Positions 1 through 7,995 of a stretch of DNA of 64,000 nucleotides are shown one piece after another. Position numbers and translations under genes: made by a program. Under the pieces are notes generated by a model that did no database searches, was not told the origin of the DNA, and was given only the letters and a program-made list of their open reading frames with translations. The first letter of the stretch is position 1. Each line of letters begins with the position of its first letter. Origin of the DNA: an uncultured Clostridia bacterium (GTDB lineage Bacteria > Bacillota > Clostridia > Christensenellales > UBA1242); NCBI GenBank assembly GCA_934746645.1, contig CAKVFE010000001.1:186001-250000 (forward strand), read 5' to 3'.

Positions 1-358
1 CTCTGACAGCATCGTTATCAACTAAGTCGTTGTGAGAATTTACTTTATTTAGACCTAGGGCCTTTACTGTTTTTACTTGGTTAGGTTTGCAAGCGATTGC
101 AGATCTAATCAATGTAACTCTTATTTTTTTGCTACTTTCTTTCTTTGTAGCTTTTTTAGGTGCGTTTTTAACTTCAGTAACTACTTCAGTAGTTTTAGGT
201 TCAACTGCCTTTTTAGCTGTTGTAGCTTTAGCAGTAGTTGTTTTGGTTGTTGTTGTCTTTTTTGTAGTTGTTTTTGCTGCTGTTTTTGTAGTAGCAGTTT
301 TTGTTGTCTTTGTAGCTTTTTCTTCAGCTACTTTTTTAGTTGTTTTTGTTTCAGCCAT
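1..358 (-). CDS. rpmD: Ribosomal protein L30 with long N-terminal extension (3' partial)
   Basis: Large-subunit ribosomal protein, last spc-operon gene in view and cut by the left window edge. The minus-strand frame opens at an ATG at 358 behind a GGAGAT ribosome binding site, 11 bases after the S5 stop. Residues 1-77 are a low-complexity Lys/Thr/Ala tail. From about residue 78 the sequence is recognisably L30 (KIRVTLIRSAI, then KTVKALGLNKV). Family members are about 60 residues in all, so the extension more than doubles the protein. The L30 core and its position after S5 fix the identity. The role of the basic tail is unknown; it could contact rRNA. Confidence 0.9.
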   Translation of the reverse strand, partial: MAETKTTKKVAEEKATKTTKTATTKTAAKTTTKKTTTTKTTTAKATTAKKAVEPKTTEVVTEVKNAPKKATKKESSKKIRVTLIRSAIACKPNQVKTVKALGLNKVNSHNDLVDNDAVR

Positions 359-369
359 TACATTATCTC

Positions 370-912
370 CTATAAAATTTCTTCTACAGTTTTACCACGC
401 AATGCTGCAATATCTTCTTTTGAACGAAGTTGCATTAAGCCATCTAATGTTGCTCTTACGCAGTTGATTTTGTTTCTTGAGCCATAAATTTTTGCAGTAA
501 TATCTTTAATACCACAAAGTTCTACAACTGGACGAACTGAACCACCAGCAATAACACCAGAACCTTCCTTAGATGGAAGTAAAACTACACGACATTTACC
601 AAATTTACCAGTTACTTCATGAGGGATTGTTGTTCCTTCAATAGCAATCTTAACCATATTTTTCTTAGCACGAGCTGTTGCTTTTTCAATAGCATTAGGA
701 ACTTCGGCAGCCTTACCTGTACCAACGCCTACTTTACCATTTTTATCACCAACAACAATAAGTGCAGCAAAACGCATTGTTCTACCACCCTTAACAACCT
801 TTGTTACACGATTAACATTAACAAGTTTTTTGTCAAGGCCATCGTTTTCAACAACTTTAGGTTGACGGCGTGGATTTAACTTTCTTTCTTTCTTTTCGTT
901 ATTTTGTTGCAT
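370..912 (-). CDS. rpsE: 30S ribosomal protein S5
   Basis: Small-subunit protein of the decoding region, involved in accuracy and mRNA entry. The 180-residue product has the S5 double-stranded-RNA-binding N-domain (KVVKGGRTMRFAALIVVGD near residues 40-58) and the C-terminal domain with GSGVIAGGSVRPVVELCGI. A short Lys/Arg/Gln-rich N-terminus precedes the domain. It sits between L18 and L30 in normal spc order, 11 bases after L18. The ATG at 912 follows an AGAGGTG site. Nothing is unusual in the core. Confidence 0.97.
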   Translation of the reverse strand: MQQNNEKKERKLNPRRQPKVVENDGLDKKLVNVNRVTKVVKGGRTMRFAALIVVGDKNGKVGVGTGKAAEVPNAIEKATARAKKNMVKIAIEGTTIPHEVTGKFGKCRVVLLPSKEGSGVIAGGSVRPVVELCGIKDITAKIYGSRNKINCVRATLDGLMQLRSKEDIAALRGKTVEEIL

Positions 913-923
913 AACACACCTCT

Positions 924-1292
924 TTAAAACTCTAAACCTGCATTTCTAGCACCATCAGCTAATGCACTAACACGGCCTGTGTAAAGGTATCCAGCTCTGT
1001 CAAATACAACAGCCTTAACACCTTTCTTCATAGCAGCTTTAGCAACGCATTCGCCAACAATGTAAGCAGCTTCTTTTTTAGATTTTCCTTCAATTAGTTT
1101 AACAACATCTTTTTGCATTGTGTTAGCACTTGCAATAGTTGTACCATTGTCATCGTTAATAACTTGTGCATAGATGTGATTTAAACTTCTATAAACGCTA
1201 AGTCTAGGACGTGCTTCTGTTCCGTGAATATTTTTTCTAACACGAAGACTACGCTTTTTTCTAAGTTCGTTTTTATTATCTTTATTAATCAT
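924..1292 (-). CDS. rplR: 50S ribosomal protein L18
   Basis: 5S rRNA-binding large-subunit protein, 122 residues, the normal bacterial length. The family signature RPRLSVYRSLNHIYAQVI is visible near residues 28-45, and the product ends with the usual ADGARNAGLEF. The basic N-terminus (ELRKKRSLRVRKN) matches the 5S RNA-binding tail. It lies between L6 and S5 with 12-base gaps and is part of the same long transcript. Confidence 0.97.
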   Translation of the reverse strand: MINKDNKNELRKKRSLRVRKNIHGTEARPRLSVYRSLNHIYAQVINDDNGTTIASANTMQKDVVKLIEGKSKKEAAYIVGECVAKAAMKKGVKAVVFDRAGYLYTGRVSALADGARNAGLEF

Positions 1293-1304
1293 AACTTATA
1301 CCTC

Positions 1305-1841
1305 TTACTTCTTACCGCTCTTGATTTCTTTACGTCTTACGGTTTCATCAGCATAATAAACCCCATAAGCGTGGTATGGTTCAACTGGTCTTAACGCACG
1401 GATACGAGCAGCAAATTGTCCAACCTTTTCTTTATCTATTCCATGTACGGTAACAGAGTTTTTTTCGCATGATAATGTAATACCGTCTTCAGCTTTAACG
1501 ATAACTGGGTGAGAAAAACCTAATCCCAATTCTACATCGTTACCTTTCATATTAGCTTTATAACCAACACCGTTGATTGTTAAAGTCTTTGAAAAGCCTT
1601 CTGAAACACCGACAACCATATTATGAATAAGTTGACGATACAAACCATGTCTAATATTAGATTCTTTTTCTTTACCATTGTTAACAACTGTAACTACATT
1701 ATTGTCAACATTAACAGCAATGTCGCTAGTAATGTTACGACTTAAAGTACCCTTAGGTCCTTTAACTGTAACTTCGGTACCATTAACTAATACTTCAACG
1801 CCTGCAGGTAAATTAATAATTCTTTTTCCAACTCTTGACAT
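1305..1841 (-). CDS. rplF: 50S ribosomal protein L6
   Basis: Large-subunit protein near the factor-binding site. I place the start at the ATG at 1841 (MSRVGKR), directly behind a GGAGG site; a longer frame exists upstream but overlaps S8 and adds nonconserved residues. The 178-residue product has two L6 domains and the C-terminal signature near EPYHAYGVYYADE, followed by a basic tail ending KSGKK. It is 10 bases downstream of S8. Confidence 0.96.
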   Translation of the reverse strand: MSRVGKRIINLPAGVEVLVNGTEVTVKGPKGTLSRNITSDIAVNVDNNVVTVVNNGKEKESNIRHGLYRQLIHNMVVGVSEGFSKTLTINGVGYKANMKGNDVELGLGFSHPVIVKAEDGITLSCEKNSVTVHGIDKEKVGQFAARIRALRPVEPYHAYGVYYADETVRRKEIKSGKK

Positions 1842-1851
1842 ATTAACCTCC

Positions 1852-2247
1852 TTACCAAACGTAAGCAAGTACTTCGCCACCGATTTTTTGTTCGCGAGCT
1901 TGCTTGTCTGTCATTAAACCTTTGCTTGTAGAAACGATAGCGATACCAAGACCGTTAAGAACTCTTGGAAGATCTTCGTAACTAGCATATATTCTCAAAC
2001 CAGGTTTAGAAATTCTCTTTAAACCATTAATTACTTTTTGGTTGTTAGGGCCATATTTTAAGTCAATAACAATTGAACTCTTAGCACCTTCAGTTACTGA
2101 ATAATTTTCAATGTAACCTTCATTTTTAAGTAAATCAGCGATAGCTAATTTCATTTTGCTAGCTGGAACAGTAACGGTTTTATGTTTTACTGTTAAAGCA
2201 TTACGCATACGAGTAAGCATATCTGCTATTGGATCTGTAGTAATCAT
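1852..2247 (-). CDS. rpsH: 30S ribosomal protein S8
   Basis: Small-subunit protein binding the central domain of 16S rRNA. In enterobacteria it is the translational repressor of spc; whether it is here is unknown. The ATG at 2247 (MITTDPIADMLTRMRNA) follows a GAGGAGG-type site and gives 131 residues, the family length. The conserved C-terminus (STSKGLMTDKQAREQKIGGEVLAYVW) identifies it. A longer frame starting 21 bases upstream is rejected because it would swallow the ribosome binding site. Confidence 0.96.
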   Translation of the reverse strand: MITTDPIADMLTRMRNALTVKHKTVTVPASKMKLAIADLLKNEGYIENYSVTEGAKSSIVIDLKYGPNNQKVINGLKRISKPGLRIYASYEDLPRVLNGLGIAIVSTSKGLMTDKQAREQKIGGEVLAYVW

Positions 2248-2261
2248 AATAAAACCTCCTC

Positions 2262-2447
2262 TTACCAACTACTCTTTTTCACACCAGGGATTTCGCCTTT
2301 GTAAGCTAATTCTCTGAAGCAGATTCTGCAGATGCCATATTTTTTAAGCACTGAATGTGGTCTGCCACAAAGTTTACAACGGGTATATTCTCTAGTAGAA
2401 AATTTTTGTGTTTTACTTTGTTTTTCTTTTAATGCTTTTCTTGCCAT
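2262..2447 (-). CDS. rpsN: 30S ribosomal protein S14, zinc type
   Basis: Short (61-residue) zinc-binding S14 of the type found in Gram-positive bacteria. Two Cys-x2-Cys pairs (CKLCGRPH and CRICF, residues 24-43) form the zinc ribbon, and the product ends KGEIPGVKKSSW as in the family. It lies between L5 and S8. Having the zinc form within the main operon is normal for Clostridia; no zinc-free paralogue is visible in the window. Confidence 0.97.
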   Translation of the reverse strand: MARKALKEKQSKTQKFSTREYTRCKLCGRPHSVLKKYGICRICFRELAYKGEIPGVKKSSW

Positions 2448-2464
2448 ATTATCCTCCCAACAAC

Positions 2465-3016
2465 CTAAGCCTTGAATGGTAAGCCAATCTTTTCTAGTAA
2501 AGCTTTAGCTTCCTTATCAGTTTTTGCTGTTGTAACTATTACAATATCCAAACCTCTAACTTTGTCAATCTTCTCAAAACTGATTTCTGGGAAAACAAGT
2601 TGTTCGGTTAAGCCCAAAGCATAATTACCCTTGCCATCAAAAGCTTTTGGGTTGATACCTTGGAAATCTCTAACTCTTGGAAGAGCAATAGAGATAAGTT
2701 TGTCTAAGAATTCGTACATTGTTTCACCACGAAGTGTAACTTTTGCACCAATCTTCATACCTTCTCTCAACTTGAAGTTAGCGATAGATTTTCTAGATGT
2801 TGTTACGATAGGTTTTTGACCAGTAATAGCAGCCAATTCATCAACAGCCTTGTTGAATGATTGTGTATTATCTTTGCAATCACCTAATCCACGGTTTACA
2901 ACTATTTTTTCAATTTTAGGAACAGCGTTTACATTAGTGTAACCTAATTCCTTTTCTAAAGCAGGAATTACGTTCTTTATGTAATGTTCGTGCAATCTAT
3001 TTAGTTCTTTTTCCAT
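2465..3016 (-). CDS. rplE: 50S ribosomal protein L5
   Basis: 5S rRNA-binding protein of the central protuberance, which contacts P-site tRNA. At 183 residues it is slightly above the usual 179. The family blocks KIVVNRGLGD (residues 37-46), LREGMKIGAKVTLRG and VFPEISFEKIDKVRGLDI are intact, and it ends LLEKIGLPF. It follows L24 by 11 bases and precedes S14, the canonical order. Confidence 0.97.
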   Translation of the reverse strand: MEKELNRLHEHYIKNVIPALEKELGYTNVNAVPKIEKIVVNRGLGDCKDNTQSFNKAVDELAAITGQKPIVTTSRKSIANFKLREGMKIGAKVTLRGETMYEFLDKLISIALPRVRDFQGINPKAFDGKGNYALGLTEQLVFPEISFEKIDKVRGLDIVIVTTAKTDKEAKALLEKIGLPFKA

Positions 3017-3027
3017 AACATAACTCC

Positions 3028-3516
3028 TTATACTTTCTCAGCAGTCTTTCTTACTGCTGTTTTTGTTGTTGTGGTTTTTGCGGTTTTTGTAGCAGAAGCT
3101 GTTTTCTTAGGAGCTGTCTTTTTAGCAGGTTTTTCTGCTTTTACAGCTTCAACAACTTTTTTGTCTGCTTTCTTTGTTTCTTTTTTAATAGTTACGGCTT
3201 TTTCTAAGCTTGCTCCGCAATGTTTGCAAACTCTAACTTTCTTACCGTCAACTTCTTTATTAGCAATTCTAGTTGCTTTTTTGCAAGCTGGACAAATAAC
3301 TTGTACATTAGAAGCATCAATTTTTCCTTCCATTTTGATGATTCCACCTTGTTCTTGTGCGTTTCTTGCTTTTTTGTGTTTGTTGATAATGTTTACTTTT
3401 TCAACAACAACAGCATTTTCAGAAGGCATTGCACTTAAAACTTTACCAGTTTTACCTTTATCTTTACCAGCAATAACAACTACTGTATCGCCTTTTTTAA
3501 CATGTAAATTTGCCAT
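3028..3516 (-). CDS. rplX: 50S ribosomal protein L24 with zinc ribbon and basic tail
   Basis: Assembly-initiating large-subunit protein. The KOW motif is clear near the N-terminus (KKGDTVVVIAGKDKGKTGKV, residues 7-26). A CPACKK...CKHCG double Cys-x2-Cys pair follows around residues 75-100 and could bind zinc. After about residue 107 the protein adds some 55 Lys/Ala/Thr-rich residues, so it is 162 residues against the usual 102-110. The composition of this tail resembles the L30 N-terminal extension at the end of the same operon. Confidence 0.95.
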   Translation of the reverse strand: MANLHVKKGDTVVVIAGKDKGKTGKVLSAMPSENAVVVEKVNIINKHKKARNAQEQGGIIKMEGKIDASNVQVICPACKKATRIANKEVDGKKVRVCKHCGASLEKAVTIKKETKKADKKVVEAVKAEKPAKKTAPKKTASATKTAKTTTTKTAVRKTAEKV

Positions 3517-3525
3517 AATACCCTC

Positions 3526-3894
3526 CTATAATACTTCTGGAGCAAGGGAAATAATCTTCATGTAACCCTTATCTCTAAGTTCTCTTGCTATTGGTCCAAA
3601 AATACGTGTACCCTTTGGTAATTTTTGGTTGTCAATAATAACTGCTGCGTTGTCATCAAATTTAACATAAGAACCGTCTGGGCGTCTAACACCCTTGCTT
3701 GTTCTAACGATAACTGCTTTAACAACATCGCCTTTCTTAACAACTCCACCTGGAGTAGCAGATTTAACAGAAGCAACAATTATGTCACCAATGTTACCGC
3801 TTCTTCTAAAAGAGCCACCCAAAACACGAATACACATAATTTGTTTAGCACCTGTATTATCAGCAACTTTTAATCTTGTTTGTGGTTGTACCAT
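3526..3894 (-). CDS. rplN: 50S ribosomal protein L14
   Basis: Highly conserved 122-residue protein at the subunit interface (bridge B8). The start MVQPQTRLKVADNTGAK and the blocks RVLGGS and RRPDGSYVKFDDNAAV are textbook for the family. It precedes L24 and follows S17, with short gaps, in the single ribosomal transcript. Nothing is unusual. Confidence 0.98.
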   Translation of the reverse strand: MVQPQTRLKVADNTGAKQIMCIRVLGGSFRRSGNIGDIIVASVKSATPGGVVKKGDVVKAVIVRTSKGVRRPDGSYVKFDDNAAVIIDNQKLPKGTRIFGPIARELRDKGYMKIISLAPEVL

Positions 3895-3904
3895 AATTTA
3901 CTCC

Positions 3905-4174
3905 TTATTTTGCTCTCTCTATAATTCTTAATACTCTGAAATACTTATCCTTGCTTAGTGGGCGAGTTTCCATAATTTCTACTGTATCACCAATACCACA
4001 TTCGTTTTTCTCATCATGAGCTTTAAACTTTGTAGTTTGTTTATAAACTTTTCCGTAGATAGGATGTCTTTTGTTTTCAACGCAAGCAACAACAACTGTT
4101 TTGTCCATTTTGTTACTTACAACAACACCTGTACGAGTTCTACGAGCGTTTCTATTTAATGTTTCGTTACTCAT
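3905..4174 (-). CDS. rpsQ: 30S ribosomal protein S17
   Basis: Primary 16S rRNA-binding protein, 89 residues. The OB-fold blocks RTGVVVSNKMDKTVVV (residues 14-29), HPIYGKVYKQTTKFKAHDE and the RPLSKDKYFRV segment are all present. The ATG at 4174 has a GGAGG site. It lies between L29 and L14, 15 bases after L29. Confidence 0.97.
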   Translation of the reverse strand: MSNETLNRNARRTRTGVVVSNKMDKTVVVACVENKRHPIYGKVYKQTTKFKAHDEKNECGIGDTVEIMETRPLSKDKYFRVLRIIERAK

Positions 4175-4189
4175 ATAATCCTCCTAAGC

Positions 4190-4396
4190 TTACGCATTTC
4201 CTTCAGATTTTTGTGCACGTTCTGTCAAAATTGTGTTAACTTTGGCAATATCTTTCTTGCACTTGTTTAATTGCATTGGGTTAGTTAATTGACCTGTTGC
4301 ATGTGAAAAACGAAGGTTAAAAAGTTCTTGTTTAAGACTTTTTAATTTAGCATTAAGCTCCTCGTTGGTCATCTCTCTTAATTCTTTCGCTTTCAT
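4190..4396 (-). CDS. rpmC: 50S ribosomal protein L29
   Basis: Small helical-hairpin protein (68 residues) at the peptide exit, near the docking site for trigger factor and SRP. MKAKELREMTNEELNAKL and ELFNLRFSHATGQLTNP are diagnostic. Its start codon shares one base with the stop codon of L16, so the two are translationally coupled. Confidence 0.97.
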   Translation of the reverse strand: MKAKELREMTNEELNAKLKSLKQELFNLRFSHATGQLTNPMQLNKCKKDIAKVNTILTERAQKSEGNA

Positions 4397-4851
4397 TATT
4401 CAGCACCACCTTCAATAGTTTGTTTAGGTGCAGTTGCTTCTAAATCAGCCTTAGTAACAAATTTAGTCTTGCAAGGAAGTTTGTGAGATGCAAGTCTCAA
4501 AGCTTCTCTAGCTGTTTCTTCAGTTACTTCACCTAATTCAAATAACACTCTACCTGGTTTAACAACAGCAACCCAAAATTCTGTGTTACCTTTACCTTTA
4601 CCCATTCTAACTTCGGCAGGTTTTTTGGTTACTGGTTTGTGAGGGAAAATATTAATCCATAATTTTCCACCACGTTTTGTATAACGAGAAATTGCAATTC
4701 TGGCAGCTTCAATTTGATTACCTGTCATCCAGCAAGGTTCTGTAGCAACTAAACCATATTCGCCATAAGCGATTTTGTTACCACGAGTAGCCTTACCTGT
4801 CATTCTGCCACGGAACTGTTTTCTGTGTTTAGCTCTCTTAGGCAATAACAT
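4396..4851 (-). CDS. rplP: 50S ribosomal protein L16
   Basis: A-site large-subunit protein. The start chosen is the ATG at 4851 (MLLPKRAKHRKQFRG), which has AAGGAGG eight bases upstream; the longer frame would include that site. The product is 151 residues, a few more than usual because of a C-terminal tail (TAPKQTIEGGAE). Conserved blocks GRMTGKATRGN and MGKGKGNTEFWVAVVKPG are present. It overlaps the end of S3 by 14 bases. Confidence 0.96.
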   Translation of the reverse strand: MLLPKRAKHRKQFRGRMTGKATRGNKIAYGEYGLVATEPCWMTGNQIEAARIAISRYTKRGGKLWINIFPHKPVTKKPAEVRMGKGKGNTEFWVAVVKPGRVLFELGEVTEETAREALRLASHKLPCKTKFVTKADLEATAPKQTIEGGAE

Positions 4852-5530
4852 CTGCATTTCCTCCTTGTTCATTTGTTTTATCGGTTGCAGGTGCCTTCTT
4901 TCCTAGAATTTCACCTTTGCAAATCCAAACTTTAACGCCTAAAACACCATAAGTTGTTTTAGCAATACAGTTAGCGTAGTCAATGTCTGAACGCAATGTT
5001 TGAAGTGGAAGCATACCTTCTTGATAATGTTCACTTCTAGCGATTTCAGCACCGTCTAATCTACCACTAATCATAATCTTACAACCCTTAGCACCAGCTT
5101 TCATAACTTTTTGCATAGCTTGCTTCATAGCACGACGGAATGCAACACGTTTTTCAAGTTGAGCACAGATAGATTGTCCAACTAACATAGCATCTAGGTC
5201 AGGTTTTTTAACTTCTTTAATGTTAACACTTACATTTTTGTTTTCTGTAAGGGCTAAAATTTCTTTCTTTATTTCTTCTACGCCAGCACCTTTATTTCCA
5301 ATTAAAACGCCTGGACGAGAAGTATAGATATCAACAACAACACGGTTAGCAGTTCTTTCAATATCAACTTTTGAAATACCACAGGTTGCATACTTTTTGT
5401 TAATATGTTTACGAATTTGTTGGTCTTCAACTAAAAACTTTGAAAATTCTTTTTTGTTTGCAATCCAAGAAGAACTCCAGTCTTTATTGATACCAACTCT
5501 CATTCCGTGAGGACTAACTTTTTGACCCAT
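4838..5530 (-). CDS. rpsC: 30S ribosomal protein S3
   Basis: Small-subunit head protein at the mRNA entry channel with helicase-type activity in the family. The 230-residue product begins MGQKVSPHGMRVGI and has the KH domain signature RPGVLIGNKGAGVEEIK (residues 72-88) and the C-domain (GCKIMISGRLDGAEIARSE). It follows L22 by 10 bases. The 3' end overlaps L16, which supports coupled translation. Confidence 0.97.
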   Translation of the reverse strand: MGQKVSPHGMRVGINKDWSSSWIANKKEFSKFLVEDQQIRKHINKKYATCGISKVDIERTANRVVVDIYTSRPGVLIGNKGAGVEEIKKEILALTENKNVSVNIKEVKKPDLDAMLVGQSICAQLEKRVAFRRAMKQAMQKVMKAGAKGCKIMISGRLDGAEIARSEHYQEGMLPLQTLRSDIDYANCIAKTTYGVLGVKVWICKGEILGKKAPATDKTNEQGGNADVIA

Positions 5531-5540
5531 CGAAAACCTC

Positions 5541-5930
5541 CTACTTTTTAACGCTGTCTAACACGATTGTGATGTGACAGGTCCTCTTTAGTATAATATC
5601 GTGGCCGCCTCTACCTCTCCAAATTCCACGTTTAAGAGTTGGACCTTGGTTAGCGTAGCCTTCAGCTACAAATAAATCTTCTTTGTTTAAGCCTTTATTA
5701 TGCTCTGCATTAGCAGCAGCAGAATTTAAAACTTTGATAACAGCATCACTTGCTGTGCTAGGAGTTTGTTCTAGCAAAGCAACAGCTTCTGCATAAGGTT
5801 TACCAACAACTAAGTCGATAACGCGTTTTGCCTTTGTAGAACTCATTCTAACATATTTGGCTGTAGCGTATGGACGATTGTCTTTGTTTTCAATTCTAGC
5901 AGCGGCTTTTTCTCTAATTCTTTTTGCCAT
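5541..5930 (-). CDS. rplV: 50S ribosomal protein L22
   Basis: Exit-tunnel protein with an extended beta hairpin. The 129-residue product has the family block KRVIDLVVGKPYAEAV and the hairpin tip region GPTLKRGIWRGRGGHDIILKRT close to the C-terminus. The N-terminus (MAKRIREKAAARIENKDNR) is about 15 residues longer than the minimal family form. It lies between S19 and S3. Confidence 0.96.
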   Translation of the reverse strand: MAKRIREKAAARIENKDNRPYATAKYVRMSSTKAKRVIDLVVGKPYAEAVALLEQTPSTASDAVIKVLNSAAANAEHNKGLNKEDLFVAEGYANQGPTLKRGIWRGRGGHDIILKRTCHITIVLDSVKK

Positions 5931-5943
5931 AACTTACTCCTTC

Positions 5944-6210
5944 TTACTTCTTATCCCCACCATGACCTTTAAAGGTTCTGGTTGGTGCAAATTCGCCTAA
6001 TTTATGACCAATCATTTCACTTGTGCAATAAACAGGAATATGTTTAGAGCCATTGTGAACTGCGATTGTATGTCCAATAAATTCAGGATATATTGTTGAA
6101 GAACGGCTCCAAGTTTTGATAACTTGTTTTTTGCCACTTTCGTTCATTTCAACAACACGCTTAAATAATTTTTCCTCTACATAAGGTTTTTTCTTTAATG
6201 ACCTACTCAT
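5944..6210 (-). CDS. rpsS: 30S ribosomal protein S19
   Basis: Small-subunit head protein that forms a pair with S13 near the tRNAs. The 88-residue product has MSRSLKKKPYVEEKLF, IKTWSRSSTIYPEFIGHTIAV and the C-terminal GHKLGEFAPTRTFKGH, all standard. It lies between L2 and L22 in the expected order, with a ribosome binding site just before 6210. Confidence 0.98.
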   Translation of the reverse strand: MSRSLKKKPYVEEKLFKRVVEMNESGKKQVIKTWSRSSTIYPEFIGHTIAVHNGSKHIPVYCTSEMIGHKLGEFAPTRTFKGHGGDKK

Positions 6211-6219
6211 ATTTCACTC

Positions 6220-7047
6220 CTAATTAGCACGCTTAATAATTAGCTTATTGCTTTGTTTTTTATGTTTTCTTGTCTTCAAGCCAAGTGCAGGTTTACCCCA
6301 AGGAGTAAGTGGTGATTTTCTACCAACTGGAGATTTACCTTCACCACCGCCGTGTGGGTGATCAACTGGGTTCATAACAGAACCACGAACTGTTGGTCTA
6401 ACACCCATGTGTCTAACACGACCAGCTTTACCAAGTGAAACGATTTCGTGTTCTGGGTTACCTACTGTACCGATAGTAGCACGACATTCACTAGGAACCA
6501 TTCTCATTTCGCCACTAGGTAATTTGATAGTAGCAAAATTACCTTCTTTAGCCATCAATCTTGCTTCGTTACCAGCAGAACGAACGATTTGACCGCCCTT
6601 ACCTGGTTGAAGTTCGATATTGTGGATAACTGCACCGACAGGCATATCTTTAAGTTTTAAACAGTTACCTGCTTTAATTTCTACATCTTGTCCGCTCATA
6701 ACTGTATCGCCAACATTAAGTCCGATAGGAGCTAGAATGTAACGCTTTTCACCATCTGCATAGTTAAGTAAAGCAATGTAAGCAGAACGGTTTGGGTCAT
6801 ATTCTATAGAAGCAACTTTAGCTGGAATATTGTCTTTATCACGCTTAAAGTCAATGATTCTATATTTAACTCTATTTCCGCCGCCTTTATGTCTTACGGT
6901 TAATGTACCTTGGTTGTTGCGTCCAGCATATTTTTTCTTTACTGCAAGCAAACTCTTTTCTGGAGTTGACTTTGTAATTTCTTCAAAACTTGCTGTGGTG
7001 TAAGTACGACGAGCTGGAGAAGTTGGTTTATATGTTTTAATAGCCAT
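6220..7047 (-). CDS. rplB: 50S ribosomal protein L2
   Basis: Core large-subunit protein required for peptidyl transferase activity and subunit joining. It is 275 residues, the usual length. The catalytic-region signature with the conserved histidine (VMNPVDHPHGGGEGKSPVGR, around residues 224-243) is intact, and the RNA-binding RHKGGGNRVKYRIIDFKR block is visible near residue 53. It is preceded by L23 with a 23-base gap. Confidence 0.98.
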   Translation of the reverse strand: MAIKTYKPTSPARRTYTTASFEEITKSTPEKSLLAVKKKYAGRNNQGTLTVRHKGGGNRVKYRIIDFKRDKDNIPAKVASIEYDPNRSAYIALLNYADGEKRYILAPIGLNVGDTVMSGQDVEIKAGNCLKLKDMPVGAVIHNIELQPGKGGQIVRSAGNEARLMAKEGNFATIKLPSGEMRMVPSECRATIGTVGNPEHEIVSLGKAGRVRHMGVRPTVRGSVMNPVDHPHGGGEGKSPVGRKSPLTPWGKPALGLKTRKHKKQSNKLIIKRAN

Positions 7048-7070
7048 ATTAATAATTTCCTCCTTAACTC

Positions 7071-7361
7071 TTATGACAAGCTGTCAAAGAACTCAATTGT
7101 CTTGCTATCTTTAGTAAGAGTTACATAAGCTTTCTTATAATCTGAAGTGTAACCTTGAGTCTTACCTTGTCTTCTTAATTTACCATCAACGTTTGCAGTG
7201 TTAACTTTTTCTACTTTAACACCAAACAATGATTCAACTGCATTTTTAATTTCAGTTTTGTTAGCATCCTTTTTAACAACGAATGCATATCTTTTGTTAG
7301 CAATATTTGCATATGTCTTTTCGCTTAAAAGCGGTTTAATAATAATATCAAATTGTTTCAT
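7071..7361 (-). CDS. rplW: 50S ribosomal protein L23
   Basis: Exit-port protein that serves as the docking site for trigger factor and SRP. The 96-residue product has the family opening DIIIKPLLSEKTY and KYAFVVKKDANKTEIKNAVE-type segment, with VEKVNTANVDGKLRRQGK following. Its ATG overlaps the L4 stop by one base, consistent with translational coupling. Confidence 0.96.
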   Translation of the reverse strand: MKQFDIIIKPLLSEKTYANIANKRYAFVVKKDANKTEIKNAVESLFGVKVEKVNTANVDGKLRRQGKTQGYTSDYKKAYVTLTKDSKTIEFFDSLS

Positions 7362-7984
7362 TATCCTTTATATGCCTCCTCTAAATATTTAGCAGCATCT
7401 TGGGTTAAAACAACTTTGTCATTAGATACAATGTCATAAATGTTAACCACGCTAGCATTGGTTACTTCAACATTAGGTAAATTGTTAGATGCACGCATTA
7501 CCAATTCGTCTTTTTCTTTTGTTACAAAAACAACTGATTTGTCAATCTTTAAGTTCTTTAGAACATTAGCCATTAACTTTGTCTTTGCATCTTCAATGTT
7601 AAGTTTATCAACAACGATAACTTCTTGATTCTTTAATTTTGTGCTAATAGCACTCTTAAATGCTGTACGCTTTGCTTCTTTGTTAACTTTCTTGCTAAAA
7701 TCTCTTGGCTTTGGTGCAAATACGATACCACCACCTCTCCATTGTGGACCTTTAGTAGATCCTTGACGAGCGTGTCCAGTATGTTTTTGTCTCCAAGGCT
7801 TTTTAGCATGTCCGCGTACTTCGGAACGAGTTAGTGTACTTTTTGTACCTTGACGAAGGTTAGCTAAGTATGCAACTACAACTTGATGAATCAAACCTTC
7901 ATTGTATTCTTGTTTGAATACTTCGTCGCTTAACTTTAAGGTTCCTACTTCTTCACCTGAAATATTTAAAACTTTAACGTTCAT
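7361..7984 (-). CDS. rplD: 50S ribosomal protein L4
   Basis: Exit-tunnel protein; in enterobacteria it also represses the S10 operon, though nothing here shows that. The 207-residue product carries the tunnel loop with GTKSTLTRSEVRGHAKKPWR and KHTGHARQGSTKGPQWRGGG (about residues 45-85). It is encoded 11 bases after L3 and overlaps L23 by one base. Confidence 0.97.
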   Translation of the reverse strand: MNVKVLNISGEEVGTLKLSDEVFKQEYNEGLIHQVVVAYLANLRQGTKSTLTRSEVRGHAKKPWRQKHTGHARQGSTKGPQWRGGGIVFAPKPRDFSKKVNKEAKRTAFKSAISTKLKNQEVIVVDKLNIEDAKTKLMANVLKNLKIDKSVVFVTKEKDELVMRASNNLPNVEVTNASVVNIYDIVSNDKVVLTQDAAKYLEEAYKG

Positions 7985-7995
7985 ATCAACTCTCC

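Noticed and set aside
77..487. Plus-strand frames of 126-136 residues rich in Phe, Ser, Cys or Val across L30/S5
   Set aside because: They are antisense shadows of the Lys/Thr/Ala-rich L30 extension and of S5, with no ribosome binding sites.
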